Source: Pseudoclavibacter sp. AY1F1 (GTDB lineage: Bacteria; Actinomycetota; Actinomycetes; Actinomycetales; Microbacteriaceae). From it: 64,000 bases of DNA. Under the pieces are notes generated by a model. That model saw only the letters and a list, made by a program, of their open reading frames with translations. It made no database searches and was not told the origin of the DNA. Positions 15,837-25,945 of this stretch are shown here, piece by piece. Numbering within the stretch: position 1 is the first letter of the stretch; each line of letters begins with the position of its first letter. The stretch is from contig NZ_PSTQ01000005.1 in assembly GCF_002931075.1 (NCBI RefSeq), forward strand, positions 165,542 through 229,541, given 5' to 3'. The translations under genes were made by a program, and so were the position numbers.

Positions 15837-17336
15837 ATGAAACTCGAGCTTCGAGGCATCACCAAGCGATTTGGTGCCTTCACGGCCAACGACAACATCA
15901 ACCTCACGATCGAGGAGGGCGAAATCCATGCGCTCCTCGGCGAGAACGGTGCTGGCAAGTCGACCCTGATGAACGTGCTCTACGGCCTGTACCAGGCCGA
16001 TGAGGGCGAGATCCTGCTGGACGACGTCGTCCAGCGCTTCTCCGGTCCTGGCGACGCCATGGCCGCGGGCATCGGCATGGTCCACCAGCACTTCATGCTC
16101 ATCCCCGTCTTCACCGTCGCGGAGAACCTCATGCTCGGGCACGAGCCGGCCAACGGCGTCGGGGTCCTCGACATCGACAGCGCTCGCCAGAAGGTCCGCG
16201 ACCTCTCTGCTCAATTCGGCTTCAACATCGACCCAGACGCGCTGGTGGAGCACCTGCCCGTCGGCGCGCAGCAGCGGGTGGAGATCATCAAGGCTCTCTC
16301 GCGCGACGCGAAGATCCTCGTCCTGGATGAGCCCACAGCCGTGCTCACGCCGCAGGAGACCGACGAGCTCATCGTCATCATGGACCAGCTCCGCAAGGCG
16401 GGCACCTCGATCGTCTTCATCACGCACAAGCTGCGTGAGGTCCGCAAGGTCGCGGACCGCATCACGGTCATCCGCCGAGGCAAGGTCGTCGGGACGGCGC
16501 TTCCGAGCGAGTCCAACGAGGAGCTCGCAGCGAAGATGGTCGGCCGCGCGGTTGACCTCGACGTCGACAAGGAAGCACCGAAGCTTGGCGACACGACCTT
16601 CGTCGTCTCGGAGCTGACGGTCTTCGACGAGATCGGGGCGAAGCAGGTCGACGAGCTCAGCTTCGAGGTTCGCGAGGGCGAGATCCTCGTCATCGCCGGA
16701 GTCCAGGGCAACGGGCAGACGGAACTCACGGAAGCCATCCTCGGCCTGCACAAGAAGGCGCTCGGCTCGATCACCCTTGATGGCAACGAGCTCATCGGCC
16801 AGTCGGTCAAGAGGACACTGGATGCCGGCCTCGGCTTCGTGCCGGAGGACCGCACCGAAGACGGCATCGTCGGTGACTTCACGATCGCCGAGAACCTCGT
16901 CCTCGACCGCGCCGACCGTCCACCGTTCTCGAACGGCATCGCGCTCAACCTGCGCGAGATCACGGCATTCGCCGAGAAGAACGTCAAGGACTTCGACGTG
17001 CGCGCGCCCTCCATCGAGACTGCAGTCGGCCGTCTCTCCGGTGGCAACCAGCAGAAGGTTGTCCTCGCTCGTGAGCTCGGCCGCGACCTGCGGATGTTCA
17101 TCGCCTCGCAGCCGACTCGCGGACTCGACGTCGGATCGATCGAGTTTGTGCACGAGCAGATCGTGCGCGTGCGCGATTCCGGCATCCCGGTCATCATCGT
17201 CTCGACTGAGCTCGATGAAGTTGTGCAGTTGGCGGATCGGATCATGGTCATGTACCAGGGCAAGAGCATGGGAATCGTTGGACCGGAGACGTCTCGCGAC
17301 GTGCTCGGCCAGATGATGGCAGGGGTTGAGGTATGA
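15837..17336 (+). CDS. Nucleoside ABC importer ATPase, double-cassette (YufO/NupA/RbsA-like)
   Basis: A 499-residue protein with two ATPase cassettes. The first has Walker A GENGAGKST (near 38), Walker B ILVLDEPTAVLTP and signature-like LPVGAQQRVEI. The second has a divergent Walker A GVQGNGQTE (near 285), signature LSGGNQQKVVLAREL and FIASQPTRGLD in place of a normal Walker B. Such asymmetry is usual for the family, where one site does most hydrolysis. The ATG has no strong Shine-Dalgarno. It is followed by the two permeases with ATGA overlaps. Confidence 0.88.
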   Translation: MKLELRGITKRFGAFTANDNINLTIEEGEIHALLGENGAGKSTLMNVLYGLYQADEGEILLDDVVQRFSGPGDAMAAGIGMVHQHFMLIPVFTVAENLMLGHEPANGVGVLDIDSARQKVRDLSAQFGFNIDPDALVEHLPVGAQQRVEIIKALSRDAKILVLDEPTAVLTPQETDELIVIMDQLRKAGTSIVFITHKLREVRKVADRITVIRRGKVVGTALPSESNEELAAKMVGRAVDLDVDKEAPKLGDTTFVVSELTVFDEIGAKQVDELSFEVREGEILVIAGVQGNGQTELTEAILGLHKKALGSITLDGNELIGQSVKRTLDAGLGFVPEDRTEDGIVGDFTIAENLVLDRADRPPFSNGIALNLREITAFAEKNVKDFDVRAPSIETAVGRLSGGNQQKVVLARELGRDLRMFIASQPTRGLDVGSIEFVHEQIVRVRDSGIPVIIVSTELDEVVQLADRIMVMYQGKSMGIVGPETSRDVLGQMMAGVEV

Positions 17337-18646
17337 GCCAGCTTCAGAACGTGACGGCAGAGACGCCGCCACCACCAGGCACGCAGGTGCCGGTAGCAGC
17401 GAGCGAGCAATCGCCGTGGCACGGCCTCTGGCGAGACATCCTCGGAGGCGGACCGCTGCGCTCGATCCTCGCGATCGTGCTCGCGCTGCTCATCGGCTCG
17501 CTCCTCGTCGTCTTCACCAGCGATGAGGTTCTCGAGACCACTGGCTACTTCTTCTCCCGCCCGATGGACCTCTTCGCCGCAGCTGGCGGGGTCATCGGCG
17601 GCGCGTTCCGCGCGCTGTGGGAAGGCGCGATCTATTCGCCCCGCAACGGCTTCGTCCCGCTGACGAACACGCTCATGTGGGCGACCCCGCTCATCACGGC
17701 GGGCCTCGGTGTCGCGTTTGCCTTCCGCGCTGGGCTGTTCAACATCGGTGGCCAGGGCCAGATCCTCATCGCCGCGCTCTTCACGGGCTTCGTCGGCGCA
17801 AGCCTGCAGCTTCCCTTTGTCGTGCATGTGCTCGTCGCTGCCTTCGCCGGCATCGTCGGCGGCTCCCTGTGGGCAGGCATCGCAGGCTGGTTGAAGGCGC
17901 AGACCGGCGCGCACGAGGTGATCGTCACGATCATGCTCAACTGGATTGCCTTCTGGGGCATCACGTACCTGCTCAAGACCCCGGTCTTCCAGGCGGAAGG
18001 TGCCGGCGGAAACGCGAAGGCCAAGCCCATCGTCGAGTCGGCCCAGCTGCCTGACCTCGTGGGTGCCGCCGACTGGGGCTTCATCCTCGCGATCATCGCC
18101 GCCTTCGTCTACTGGTGGATCATGGAACGCACGACGGTCGGCTTCAAGGTGCGGGCCGTCGGCCTCAACCCGAGCGCCGCTCGCACAGCCGGTATCAACG
18201 TCGCGTTCATCACGTTCCTGACCATGGCGATCGCGGGCGCCTTCATCGGCCTCGCCGGAGCCACGCAGGTGCTCGGTCGCGCGACGGCGGGCTACGACCC
18301 AGGCGTGCACGCCGGCATCGGCTTCGACGCCATCACGGTCGCGCTCCTCGGAGCCGGGCACCCCGTCGGCATCATCCTCGCCGGCCTCCTCTTCGGAGCG
18401 CTCAAGGCCGGCTCGTTCCCGATGCAGGTCGTCGAGGGCATCCCCATCGACATCGTCGCGGTCATCCAGGGGCTCATCGTGCTCTTCATCGCGGCTCCTC
18501 CGCTCATCCGGGCGATCTTCCGCCTGCCGAAGCCTTCCGGCATCCGCCTGCTCGACCGCATCCGCGCGTCGCGCGAGGGTCGGGATGACCCAGACTCCGG
18601 CAAGAAGGACGACAGCCGTGGCAAGAAGAACGAGGTGAACGCATGA
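17333..18646 (+). CDS. Nucleoside ABC importer permease 1 (YufP/NupB-like)
   Basis: A 437-residue membrane protein of the BPD-transp-2 family with about ten helices. Blocks include LFNIGGQGQILIAALF near 140, GAHEVIVTIMLNWIAFWG near 190 and GIGFDAITVALLGAGHPVG near 325. A 35-residue Pro/Gln-rich cytoplasmic head and a Lys/Asp-rich tail flank the membrane part. ATG overlaps the ATPase stop (ATGA). Confidence 0.86.
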   Translation: MSQLQNVTAETPPPPGTQVPVAASEQSPWHGLWRDILGGGPLRSILAIVLALLIGSLLVVFTSDEVLETTGYFFSRPMDLFAAAGGVIGGAFRALWEGAIYSPRNGFVPLTNTLMWATPLITAGLGVAFAFRAGLFNIGGQGQILIAALFTGFVGASLQLPFVVHVLVAAFAGIVGGSLWAGIAGWLKAQTGAHEVIVTIMLNWIAFWGITYLLKTPVFQAEGAGGNAKAKPIVESAQLPDLVGAADWGFILAIIAAFVYWWIMERTTVGFKVRAVGLNPSAARTAGINVAFITFLTMAIAGAFIGLAGATQVLGRATAGYDPGVHAGIGFDAITVALLGAGHPVGIILAGLLFGALKAGSFPMQVVEGIPIDIVAVIQGLIVLFIAAPPLIRAIFRLPKPSGIRLLDRIRASREGRDDPDSGKKDDSRGKKNEVNA

Positions 18647-19953
18647 CCGCAGTGACGCCAAGCACCGAGGAGCAGATCCCGGTGGGCGCAAGCACCAAGG
18701 CTGAGGTCCGCTCCACACGCAGCTGGAAGGCGCCCATCGCGTACGCCTTCTTCAGCGCGCTTGTGCTCATCGTCTTCGGGTTGCTCGCTCCGTCGGGCGC
18801 CTCCAGCACGATCGACCTGAACTCTGACGGCGTGCCGATCAAGTTCGACCCGCTGGTTCTTCCGACCATGGTCACCAACCTCGTCATCGGCGTGATCCTC
18901 GCCGGCATCACGGTGGTCGCGTTCCTGCGCACCGCGGCAGGCGGCAAGCTGCCGATGTGGGTCATGGTGGTCTTCGGCATCCTCTGGGTGTGGGCGCTCA
19001 TCGTCTTCATCGGCGCCAACGCCAACGTGCCGCTCACCTGGCTCCTCACGGGTACGCTCGCGATCTCGACGCCACTGATCTTCGGATCCATGGCGGGCCT
19101 CGTGTCCGAGCGCGTCGGCGTTGTGAACATCGCAATCGAGGGGCAGCTCCTCGCCGGCGCGTTCACGTCGGCGCTCATCGGCTCGATGACGGGCAACCCG
19201 TTCCTCGGCCTCCTCGGCGCGATACTCGCCGGCATGCTCGTGTCGCTCATCCTCGCCGTCTTCTCGATCCGCTACCTGGTCGAACAGGTTGTGGTCGGTG
19301 TTGTCATCAACATGCTTGTCATCGGCCTGACGAACTTCCTCTACTCGGGCGTCATGACGCGCGACAGCGGCTTCCTCAACACAATCGCGCAGAACGAGAA
19401 GTACCCTCGCTTCGCGATTCCGCTGCTGAGCGACATCCCGGTCATCGGCCCGCTGCTCTTCGACAACACGTTCATCGTCTACCTGATGTTCCTCACCGTG
19501 CCCGCGCTCACCTTCGCGCTTTTCAAGACCCGCTGGGGTCTTCGTCTCCGCGCCGTCGGCGAGCACCCGAAGGCGGCGGACACGGTTGGCATCAAGGTCA
19601 ACAAGACGCGTTTCTGGAATGTCATGCTCTCCGGCGCCATCGCCGGCGCAGGCGGCAGCTTCTTCACGCTCGGAAGCGTCGGATCGTTCAGCCAGGAGAT
19701 GACAAGCGGTCAGGGCTATATCGCCCTCGCGGCCCTCATCTTCGGACGCTGGCACCCGGTCTACGCCACCCTCGCCGCGCTGCTCTTCGGGTTCGCCTCG
19801 AACCTGAAGACGCTCGTGAGCCAGGTCGGCGCGAACATCCCACCCGAGTTCATGGCAATGATCCCGTACATCGTGACGATCCTCGCGGTCGCCGGATTCG
19901 TTGGCCAGTCCCGCGGCCCCGCCGCCGCGGGCAAACCCTACGTGAAGGCATAG
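18643..19953 (+). CDS. Nucleoside ABC importer permease 2 (YufQ/NupC-like)
   Basis: A 436-residue partner permease. The conserved VNIAIEGQLLAGAF block near 160, a VVGVVINMLVIGLTNF block near 220 and GQGYIALAALIFGRWHPV near 360 match the second permease of BMP-dependent importers. It contains two more N-terminal helices than the core of the family. ATGA overlap with permease 1; cdd starts 6 nt later. Confidence 0.86.
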   Translation: MTAVTPSTEEQIPVGASTKAEVRSTRSWKAPIAYAFFSALVLIVFGLLAPSGASSTIDLNSDGVPIKFDPLVLPTMVTNLVIGVILAGITVVAFLRTAAGGKLPMWVMVVFGILWVWALIVFIGANANVPLTWLLTGTLAISTPLIFGSMAGLVSERVGVVNIAIEGQLLAGAFTSALIGSMTGNPFLGLLGAILAGMLVSLILAVFSIRYLVEQVVVGVVINMLVIGLTNFLYSGVMTRDSGFLNTIAQNEKYPRFAIPLLSDIPVIGPLLFDNTFIVYLMFLTVPALTFALFKTRWGLRLRAVGEHPKAADTVGIKVNKTRFWNVMLSGAIAGAGGSFFTLGSVGSFSQEMTSGQGYIALAALIFGRWHPVYATLAALLFGFASNLKTLVSQVGANIPPEFMAMIPYIVTILAVAGFVGQSRGPAAAGKPYVKA

Positions 19954-19959
19954 GCAGCT

Positions 19960-20375
19960 ATGACAGCAACAGGAACCGAAGCGCTCGAGCCCGACTGGGC
20001 AGCGCTCCGTGAAGCCGCGCGCGACATCATGACGAAGGCGTACGCGCCCTACTCGAACTACTCGGTTGGCGCGGCCGCGCTTGTCGACGACGGTCGGATC
20101 GTCGTCGGCTGCAACGTCGAGAACGCGAGCTACGGCGTCGGCCTGTGCGCCGAGTGCGGACTCGTCTCCGCCCTGCAGGCGAGCGGGGGAGGCAAGCTGG
20201 TCGCCTTCACCTGCTGCAACGGAGACGGCGACGTCATCATGCCGTGCGGCCGCTGCCGCCAGCTGCTGTACGAGTTCTCGGCACCGGGGATGCTCCTCGA
20301 CACCGTCTCGGGCATCCGCACCATCGACCAGGTACTGCCGGACGCGTTCGGCCCAAGAGATCTCGAAAGGATCGC

Positions 20376-20379
<4 letters not shown>
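19960..20379 (+). CDS. cdd: Cytidine deaminase
   Basis: A 139-residue tetrameric-type CDA. Zinc and catalysis residues are C63-A-E65 and C96/C99 in PCGRCRQ; the substrate-binding FxVGAA equivalent is SVGAAAL and the NVEN motif is at 52-55. It converts cytidine and deoxycytidine to uridine and deoxyuridine, supplying the phosphorylase encoded next. Stop overlaps deoA start (ATGA). Confidence 0.94.
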
Positions 20380-21698
<1,319 letters not shown>

Positions 21699-21702
21699 TC
21701 CT

Positions 21703-21744
21703 CGTGGAGGTGTGGAGAAGGGAAACCTTCTCCACACCGCCACG
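21703..21744 (+). terminator. Terminator after deoA
   Basis: An 18-of-19-bp stem capped with a GAAA tetraloop, directly after the deoA stop. Confidence 0.85.
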
Positions 21745-21836
21745 CCAGGTCGCGCGCTGGTTGCCTCCGCCAGATAGAATCATGGCTCTGGACGGCTGCA
21801 TTTTCTGGATCGCGGCCACATTCGAAGGGGAACACC

Positions 21837-22979
21837 GTGTCTGTGCAGAGCTCCGCGCCATACGACGAGGACGATTTCACGCTGCGAGACGGCACCAACA
21901 TCCGCGCGCTGCCCAAGGTGTCGCTGCATGACCACCTCGACGGTGGACTGCGCGCCCAGACAATCATCGAGCTCGCTGACGAAATCGGCCTCGACCTCCC
22001 GGCGGCGAACGCACCAGAGCTAGCCAACTGGTTCGCCGACCAGTCCGATTCTGGTTCGCTTGTCGAGTACCTGAAGACCTTCGACGTGACCACCGCGGTC
22101 ATGCAGACCTCCCACGGCCTGCGCCGCGTCGCCCGTGACTTCGTCAACGACCTCGGCGCCGACGGTGTCGTGTACGGCGAGGTGCGTTGGGCTCCCGAAC
22201 AGCACCTCAAGCGCGGTCTGAGTCTTGACGATGCCGTCAACGCGGTCCAGGCTGGCATCAACGAGGGCATCGATGACGTGCGCTCGCGCGGCTTGCGCAT
22301 CCGGGTCGGTCAGCTCGTGAGCGCGATGCGCCACGCCGGCAACGGGCTTGAGATCGCGAAGCTCGCGGTCCGCCACCGCGAGCAGGGCGTCGTCGGCTTC
22401 GACATCGCGGGACCGGAAGACGGCTTCCCGCCCAGCAACCTGCAAGAGGCGTTCGACTACCTCATGTCTGAGCGCTTCCCCACGACGGTCCACGCCGGCG
22501 AAGCGGCCGGGCTCGACTCCATCGAGAGCGCGCTCTTCGACGCGCACGCCCTGCGCCTCGGCCACGGCGTGCGCATCGCCGAGGACATCGACCTCGAGGG
22601 CGAAGACGCGGACGGCACGTACGTGTCCCTCGGAAGGCTCGCCCAGTGGGTGCGGGACCGCCGCATCCCTCTGGAGCTCAGCCCTTCGTCCAACCTGCAG
22701 ACCGGCGCGATCACTGCGTGGGGCGAGAGCATCGACGACCACCCCTTCGACCTGCTGTACCAGCTTGGATTCACGGTGACCGTTAACACGGACAACCGAC
22801 TCATGAGCGCGACGAGCATCTCGCGAGAGCTCACGCTGCTGGCCGACACCTTCGACTACGACCTTGCCGACCTGGAGACGTTCCAGCTGAATGCCGCCGA
22901 AGGCGCCTTCCTGCCGATCGAAGACCGCGAAGAGCTGGCCGAGATCGTGAGCGAAGGGTTCGACGAGGCGGGAGCATGA
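21837..22979 (+). CDS. add: Adenosine deaminase
   Basis: A 380-residue metallo-hydrolase. Zinc ligands are in SLHDHLDGG near residue 28; HAGEAAG near 217 gives the catalytic Glu and third His; LRLGHGVR near 240 and VNTDNRLMS near 318 complete the site. It deaminates adenosine and deoxyadenosine to inosines, substrates for the PNP encoded at 27.7-28.5 kb. GTG 21837 is preceded by GAAGGGGA about 6 nt away. The stop overlaps the EIIA start (ATGA). Confidence 0.92.
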   Translation: MSVQSSAPYDEDDFTLRDGTNIRALPKVSLHDHLDGGLRAQTIIELADEIGLDLPAANAPELANWFADQSDSGSLVEYLKTFDVTTAVMQTSHGLRRVARDFVNDLGADGVVYGEVRWAPEQHLKRGLSLDDAVNAVQAGINEGIDDVRSRGLRIRVGQLVSAMRHAGNGLEIAKLAVRHREQGVVGFDIAGPEDGFPPSNLQEAFDYLMSERFPTTVHAGEAAGLDSIESALFDAHALRLGHGVRIAEDIDLEGEDADGTYVSLGRLAQWVRDRRIPLELSPSSNLQTGAITAWGESIDDHPFDLLYQLGFTVTVNTDNRLMSATSISRELTLLADTFDYDLADLETFQLNAAEGAFLPIEDREELAEIVSEGFDEAGA

Positions 22980-23461
22980 ACGCGCAGGCCACCCCTGAGC
23001 TGCAGTTCGACCCCACTAGCGTGCGCCTCGCGGAGCACGCCCTCGACTGGCGGCAGGCCGTCGGGCAGATGGGGGAGCTGCTCGCCGAGCGCGGATTCGC
23101 GAAGCGCGGCTACACGAGCAACATGGTCCGCGTCATCGAGCGCTTCGGCCCCTATGTCGTCGTCGGTCCAGGCGTCGCCCTGGTGCACGCTCGGCCAGGC
23201 GAGGAGACGATCGAGAACGGTCTCGCCGTCATCACGTACCCGGAGGGTGTGGGCTTCGGCCACGCGCGCTACGACCCTGTGAAGGTGGTCGTCGGCATGA
23301 CCGCGACAAGTGCATCCGAGCACCTGAAGCTCATCGCGGCACTCGCGAAGACCTTCGACAACGACGCGGTCCTCGGTGAACTCATCGCCGTGGAATCGTC
23401 CGAGGAGCTTGTCGAGCTGCTTAAGCCGAGGCTCGTCGCAGCTGGGCTGCTCATCGCCTGA
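22976..23461 (+). CDS. Stand-alone PTS EIIA (fructose/mannitol/ascorbate type)
   Basis: A 161-residue single EIIA domain. The phosphoacceptor histidine is in GVALVHARPGE near residue 70, in the setting PGVAL.HARP typical of UlaC-type EIIA; Val replaces the usual Pro before the His. No EIIB or EIIC of this class is in the window. It is translationally coupled to add by an ATGA overlap, so its phosphorylation state may regulate nucleoside use rather than sugar transport; that role is inference. Confidence 0.78.
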   Translation: MNAQATPELQFDPTSVRLAEHALDWRQAVGQMGELLAERGFAKRGYTSNMVRVIERFGPYVVVGPGVALVHARPGEETIENGLAVITYPEGVGFGHARYDPVKVVVGMTATSASEHLKLIAALAKTFDNDAVLGELIAVESSEELVELLKPRLVAAGLLIA

Positions 23462-23569
23462 GGCTTTCCACGGTGGATGCGTGATCGGCCGCCGTCGGTT
23501 CGCGGAGGGCTGGCTCGAGTCACCCACTGTCGTGTCCGATTTCCGCGAGCGATGGTCAGTCGAACCTGC

Positions 23570-23575
23570 CAGACT
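23570..23575 (+). promoter_or_regulatory. Possible -10 element of the alkylation-repair operon
   Basis: CAGACT, 6 nt before ATG 23582. It departs from TANNNT at the first base, so it is weaker than the others. Confidence 0.3.
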
Positions 23576-23581
23576 CCTCGC

Positions 23582-25189
23582 ATGGCAAGCACCAACCTGA
23601 CCGGAGAAGACCGGTACCGCGCGATCCTCGCCAAGGACCGCCGCTTCGACGGGCAGTTCATCACCGCCGTCGGCTCGACCGGCATCTACTGCCGCCCGAG
23701 CTGCCCGGCGCGCACGCCGAAGCGTGAGAACGTCACCTTCTATCCGACGAGCGCGGCGGCGCATGAGGCCGGCTATCGGGCCTGCAAGCGCTGCCTGCCA
23801 GACGCCGCGCCCGGAGATCCGGCGTGGAACGTGCGCGGCGATGTCGCTGGCCGGGCGATGCGTCTCATCGCGGACGGTGTCGTCGAGCGCGAGGGCGTCT
23901 CTGGCCTCGCGGCGCGACTCGGCTACTCCTCGCGTCACCTCGGCCGTGTGCTCACGGCGGAGCTCGGCGCGGGTCCACTCGCCCTCGCTCGCGCCCAGCG
24001 CGCGCGCACGGCTGCGTCGCTGCTCGCCGCAACAGAACTGGGGCTCGCAGATGTGGCGTTCGCGGCGGGTTTCGCCAGCGTCCGTCAGTTCAACGAGACC
24101 GTGCAAGAAGTGTTCCAATTGACGCCGACGCGTGTCCGCGAGCGATCACGCGGACGATTTACAGCAGTGGGCTGGCCCGCCAGGGCCGCCTCCGGCAGCG
24201 GCCTCGCGCTCGGGGACGCTACCGTTCCGCTGACGCTCGCCCTCGTCTACCGCGAGCCGTACGACGCGGCGGGCGTCTTCGCGTGGCTTCGCGAGCGTGC
24301 CATCGCCGGCGTCGAGGTCGCGAGCGAAAGCAGCTACGAGCGCAGCCTGAGCCTGCCAGGGGGCCCCGCCTGGTTCGGGGTGGATGAGGACGGCTCGCAG
24401 CCGTCCTCGCTGCGGCTTCGCGCGCGGCTTACCGACCTCAGCGACCTGCAGACCCTCGTCACTCGTGTGCGACGGCTCTTCGATCTGGATGCCGACCCGG
24501 CTGCCATCGACGGCGCGCTCTGCGTGCATCCGGCAATCGCGGAGCGCGTTCGACTCCGCCCCGGCAGGCGCCTGCCGGGCGCAGTTGACCCCGACGAGAT
24601 GCTGTTCCGCGCCATCATCGGGCAGCAGATCACCGTCTCGGCGGCTCGGACGGCCCTCGGGCGGCTCGCGGCTCGTGCCGGAACGTCGCTGGCAAAGGAC
24701 GACGACGTCGTGGAGACCACAGGGGGTCAGGCTGTGACGCGCCTCTTCCCAAGCGCATCCGCCATCGCTGAGCTCGGGGAGGAGTCGTTCGCGGGCCCGA
24801 GGTCTCGGTCTGCGACGATCACGAGTGTCGCGGAGGCGCTCGCGAGCGGGGAGCTTCGGCTCTCAGCGGGTGACGACGTCGGCGAACAGCACGCGGCGCT
24901 CACAGCGTTCAAGGGCATCGGGGACTGGACGGCGGGTTACGTCAGCATGCGAGTCCTCGGGAACCCCGACGTGCTCCTCACGGGCGATGTCGCCCTGCGC
25001 AGCGGAGCGAAGGCTCTTGGGCTGCCGTCGGAGCCCAGACAACTTATCGAGGCCGCGGAGCCGTTCAGGCCGTGGCGCAGCTACCTCTCGCTCCACCTCT
25101 GGGGAGCGACCCCGCCCAGAACACGGACAGGCGACAAGAAGAGCGCCGTCGCACAGACCACACCTCTCACTACGGAGACTCCAGCATGA
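23582..25189 (+). CDS. Ada-type activator fused to AlkA-type DNA-3-methyladenine glycosylase
   Basis: A 535-residue fusion. Residues 1-75 are the Ada N-terminal zinc domain with C37, C41, C68 and C71, matching E. coli Ada C38/42/69/72, where C38 accepts methyl from phosphotriesters. An AraC-type HTH spans about 85-175 ([19 protein letters not shown]). An AlkA N-domain is at about 190-290. The HhH-GPD glycosylase is at about 325-510, with hairpin [12 protein letters not shown] and catalytic Asp in LLTGDVAL. It should sense methylation damage, activate transcription and excise alkylated bases. The C-terminal 25 residues are Thr/Lys-rich. Overlaps ogt start (ATGA). Confidence 0.9.
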   Translation: MASTNLTGEDRYRAILAKDRRFDGQFITAVGSTGIYCRPSCPARTPKRENVTFYPTSAAAHEAGYRACKRCLPDAAPGDPAWNVRGDVAGRAMRLIADGVVEREGVSGLAARLGYSSRHLGRVLTAELGAGPLALARAQRARTAASLLAATELGLADVAFAAGFASVRQFNETVQEVFQLTPTRVRERSRGRFTAVGWPARAASGSGLALGDATVPLTLALVYREPYDAAGVFAWLRERAIAGVEVASESSYERSLSLPGGPAWFGVDEDGSQPSSLRLRARLTDLSDLQTLVTRVRRLFDLDADPAAIDGALCVHPAIAERVRLRPGRRLPGAVDPDEMLFRAIIGQQITVSAARTALGRLAARAGTSLAKDDDVVETTGGQAVTRLFPSASAIAELGEESFAGPRSRSATITSVAEALASGELRLSAGDDVGEQHAALTAFKGIGDWTAGYVSMRVLGNPDVLLTGDVALRSGAKALGLPSEPRQLIEAAEPFRPWRSYLSLHLWGATPPRTRTGDKKSAVAQTTPLTTETPA

Positions 25190-25725
25190 GCGCACACACC
25201 ATCACCAACACGCCCACCCAGGGCCGCGGCGTCATCGAGACGATCAGCACGCCAGACGGCCCCTTCACGATCATCGCCCGAGAGTCCGACGGCGCCGTGC
25301 TCTCCTCCGGTTGGAGTGAAGATGAGCAGCGCGTATTGGCCCGCATCGCTCCGAAGGCCAGGCCTGCTGCCCTTGTACGGGGTAGCGCCGCCGCCTCCGC
25401 GGCAGTTCGGGCCTACTACGACGGGCAGCTCGACGCCATCGACGACGTACTGGTTGCCCAGTTCGGAGCTGAGTTTCGGATGCAGGGCTGGCTTGGCCTG
25501 CGCGACATCGCACCAGGGCATCCGCTCACGTACACGGAGTTCGCGACCGCCCTCGGGCGGCCGACCGCTGTTCGGGCCGCTGCTAGTGTGTGCGCCTCCA
25601 ACGCCCCGGCGCTCTTCGTTCCGTGCCACCGCGTCCTGCGCTCGGACGGCACGCTCGGCGGTTTCGCCTGGGGCGTCGACGTGAAGCGTTCGCTCCTGCA
25701 GCGCGAACTCGCCCACGCCGCCTGA
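25186..25725 (+). CDS. ogt: Methylated-DNA-[protein]-cysteine S-methyltransferase
   Basis: A 179-residue suicide repair protein. The acceptor is C147 in [11 protein letters not shown]; the N-terminal domain starts near residue 15. It removes O6-methyl from guanine. The usual Arg-finger neighbourhood and the GGFAWGV loop after the active site are present. Coupled to the Ada-AlkA gene, so the pair is a compact adaptive-response operon. Confidence 0.92.
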   Translation: MSAHTITNTPTQGRGVIETISTPDGPFTIIARESDGAVLSSGWSEDEQRVLARIAPKARPAALVRGSAAASAAVRAYYDGQLDAIDDVLVAQFGAEFRMQGWLGLRDIAPGHPLTYTEFATALGRPTAVRAAASVCASNAPALFVPCHRVLRSDGTLGGFAWGVDVKRSLLQRELAHAA

Positions 25726-25883
25726 CGCGCGCATCCGTTCGCTACTGTGTTCGCCCGTGTTGGCCTGTGTTGGCACGTGTCCGCAACGGCGCTCTGCCTT
25801 AACGCTGCCCACCTCCCCAGACTCGGGATGGCTGCGGGCGCCGGGGCGGGAACGACAGCGAGGGTTGGAAGGCAAGAACGGCA

Positions 25884-25925
25884 AGAGCCCCTCGGGGCGG
25901 AAAGATCTCCAACCCGAGGGGCTCT
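25884..25925. terminator. Bidirectional terminator between ogt and the phosphosugar mutase
   Basis: AGAGCCCCTCGGG pairs perfectly with CCCGAGGGGCTCT around a 16-nt loop. A similar stem occurs at 42812-42852. Confidence 0.8.
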
Positions 25926-25945
25926 GTGGATGCGAAGTGCGCCGC

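Noticed and set aside
16211..18718. An 835-codon open frame on the minus strand
   Set aside because: It lies antisense to the importer ATPase and permease genes, which have clear motifs. Long antisense frames are common in high-GC DNA; the translation is Arg/Asp/Ser-rich with no domain.
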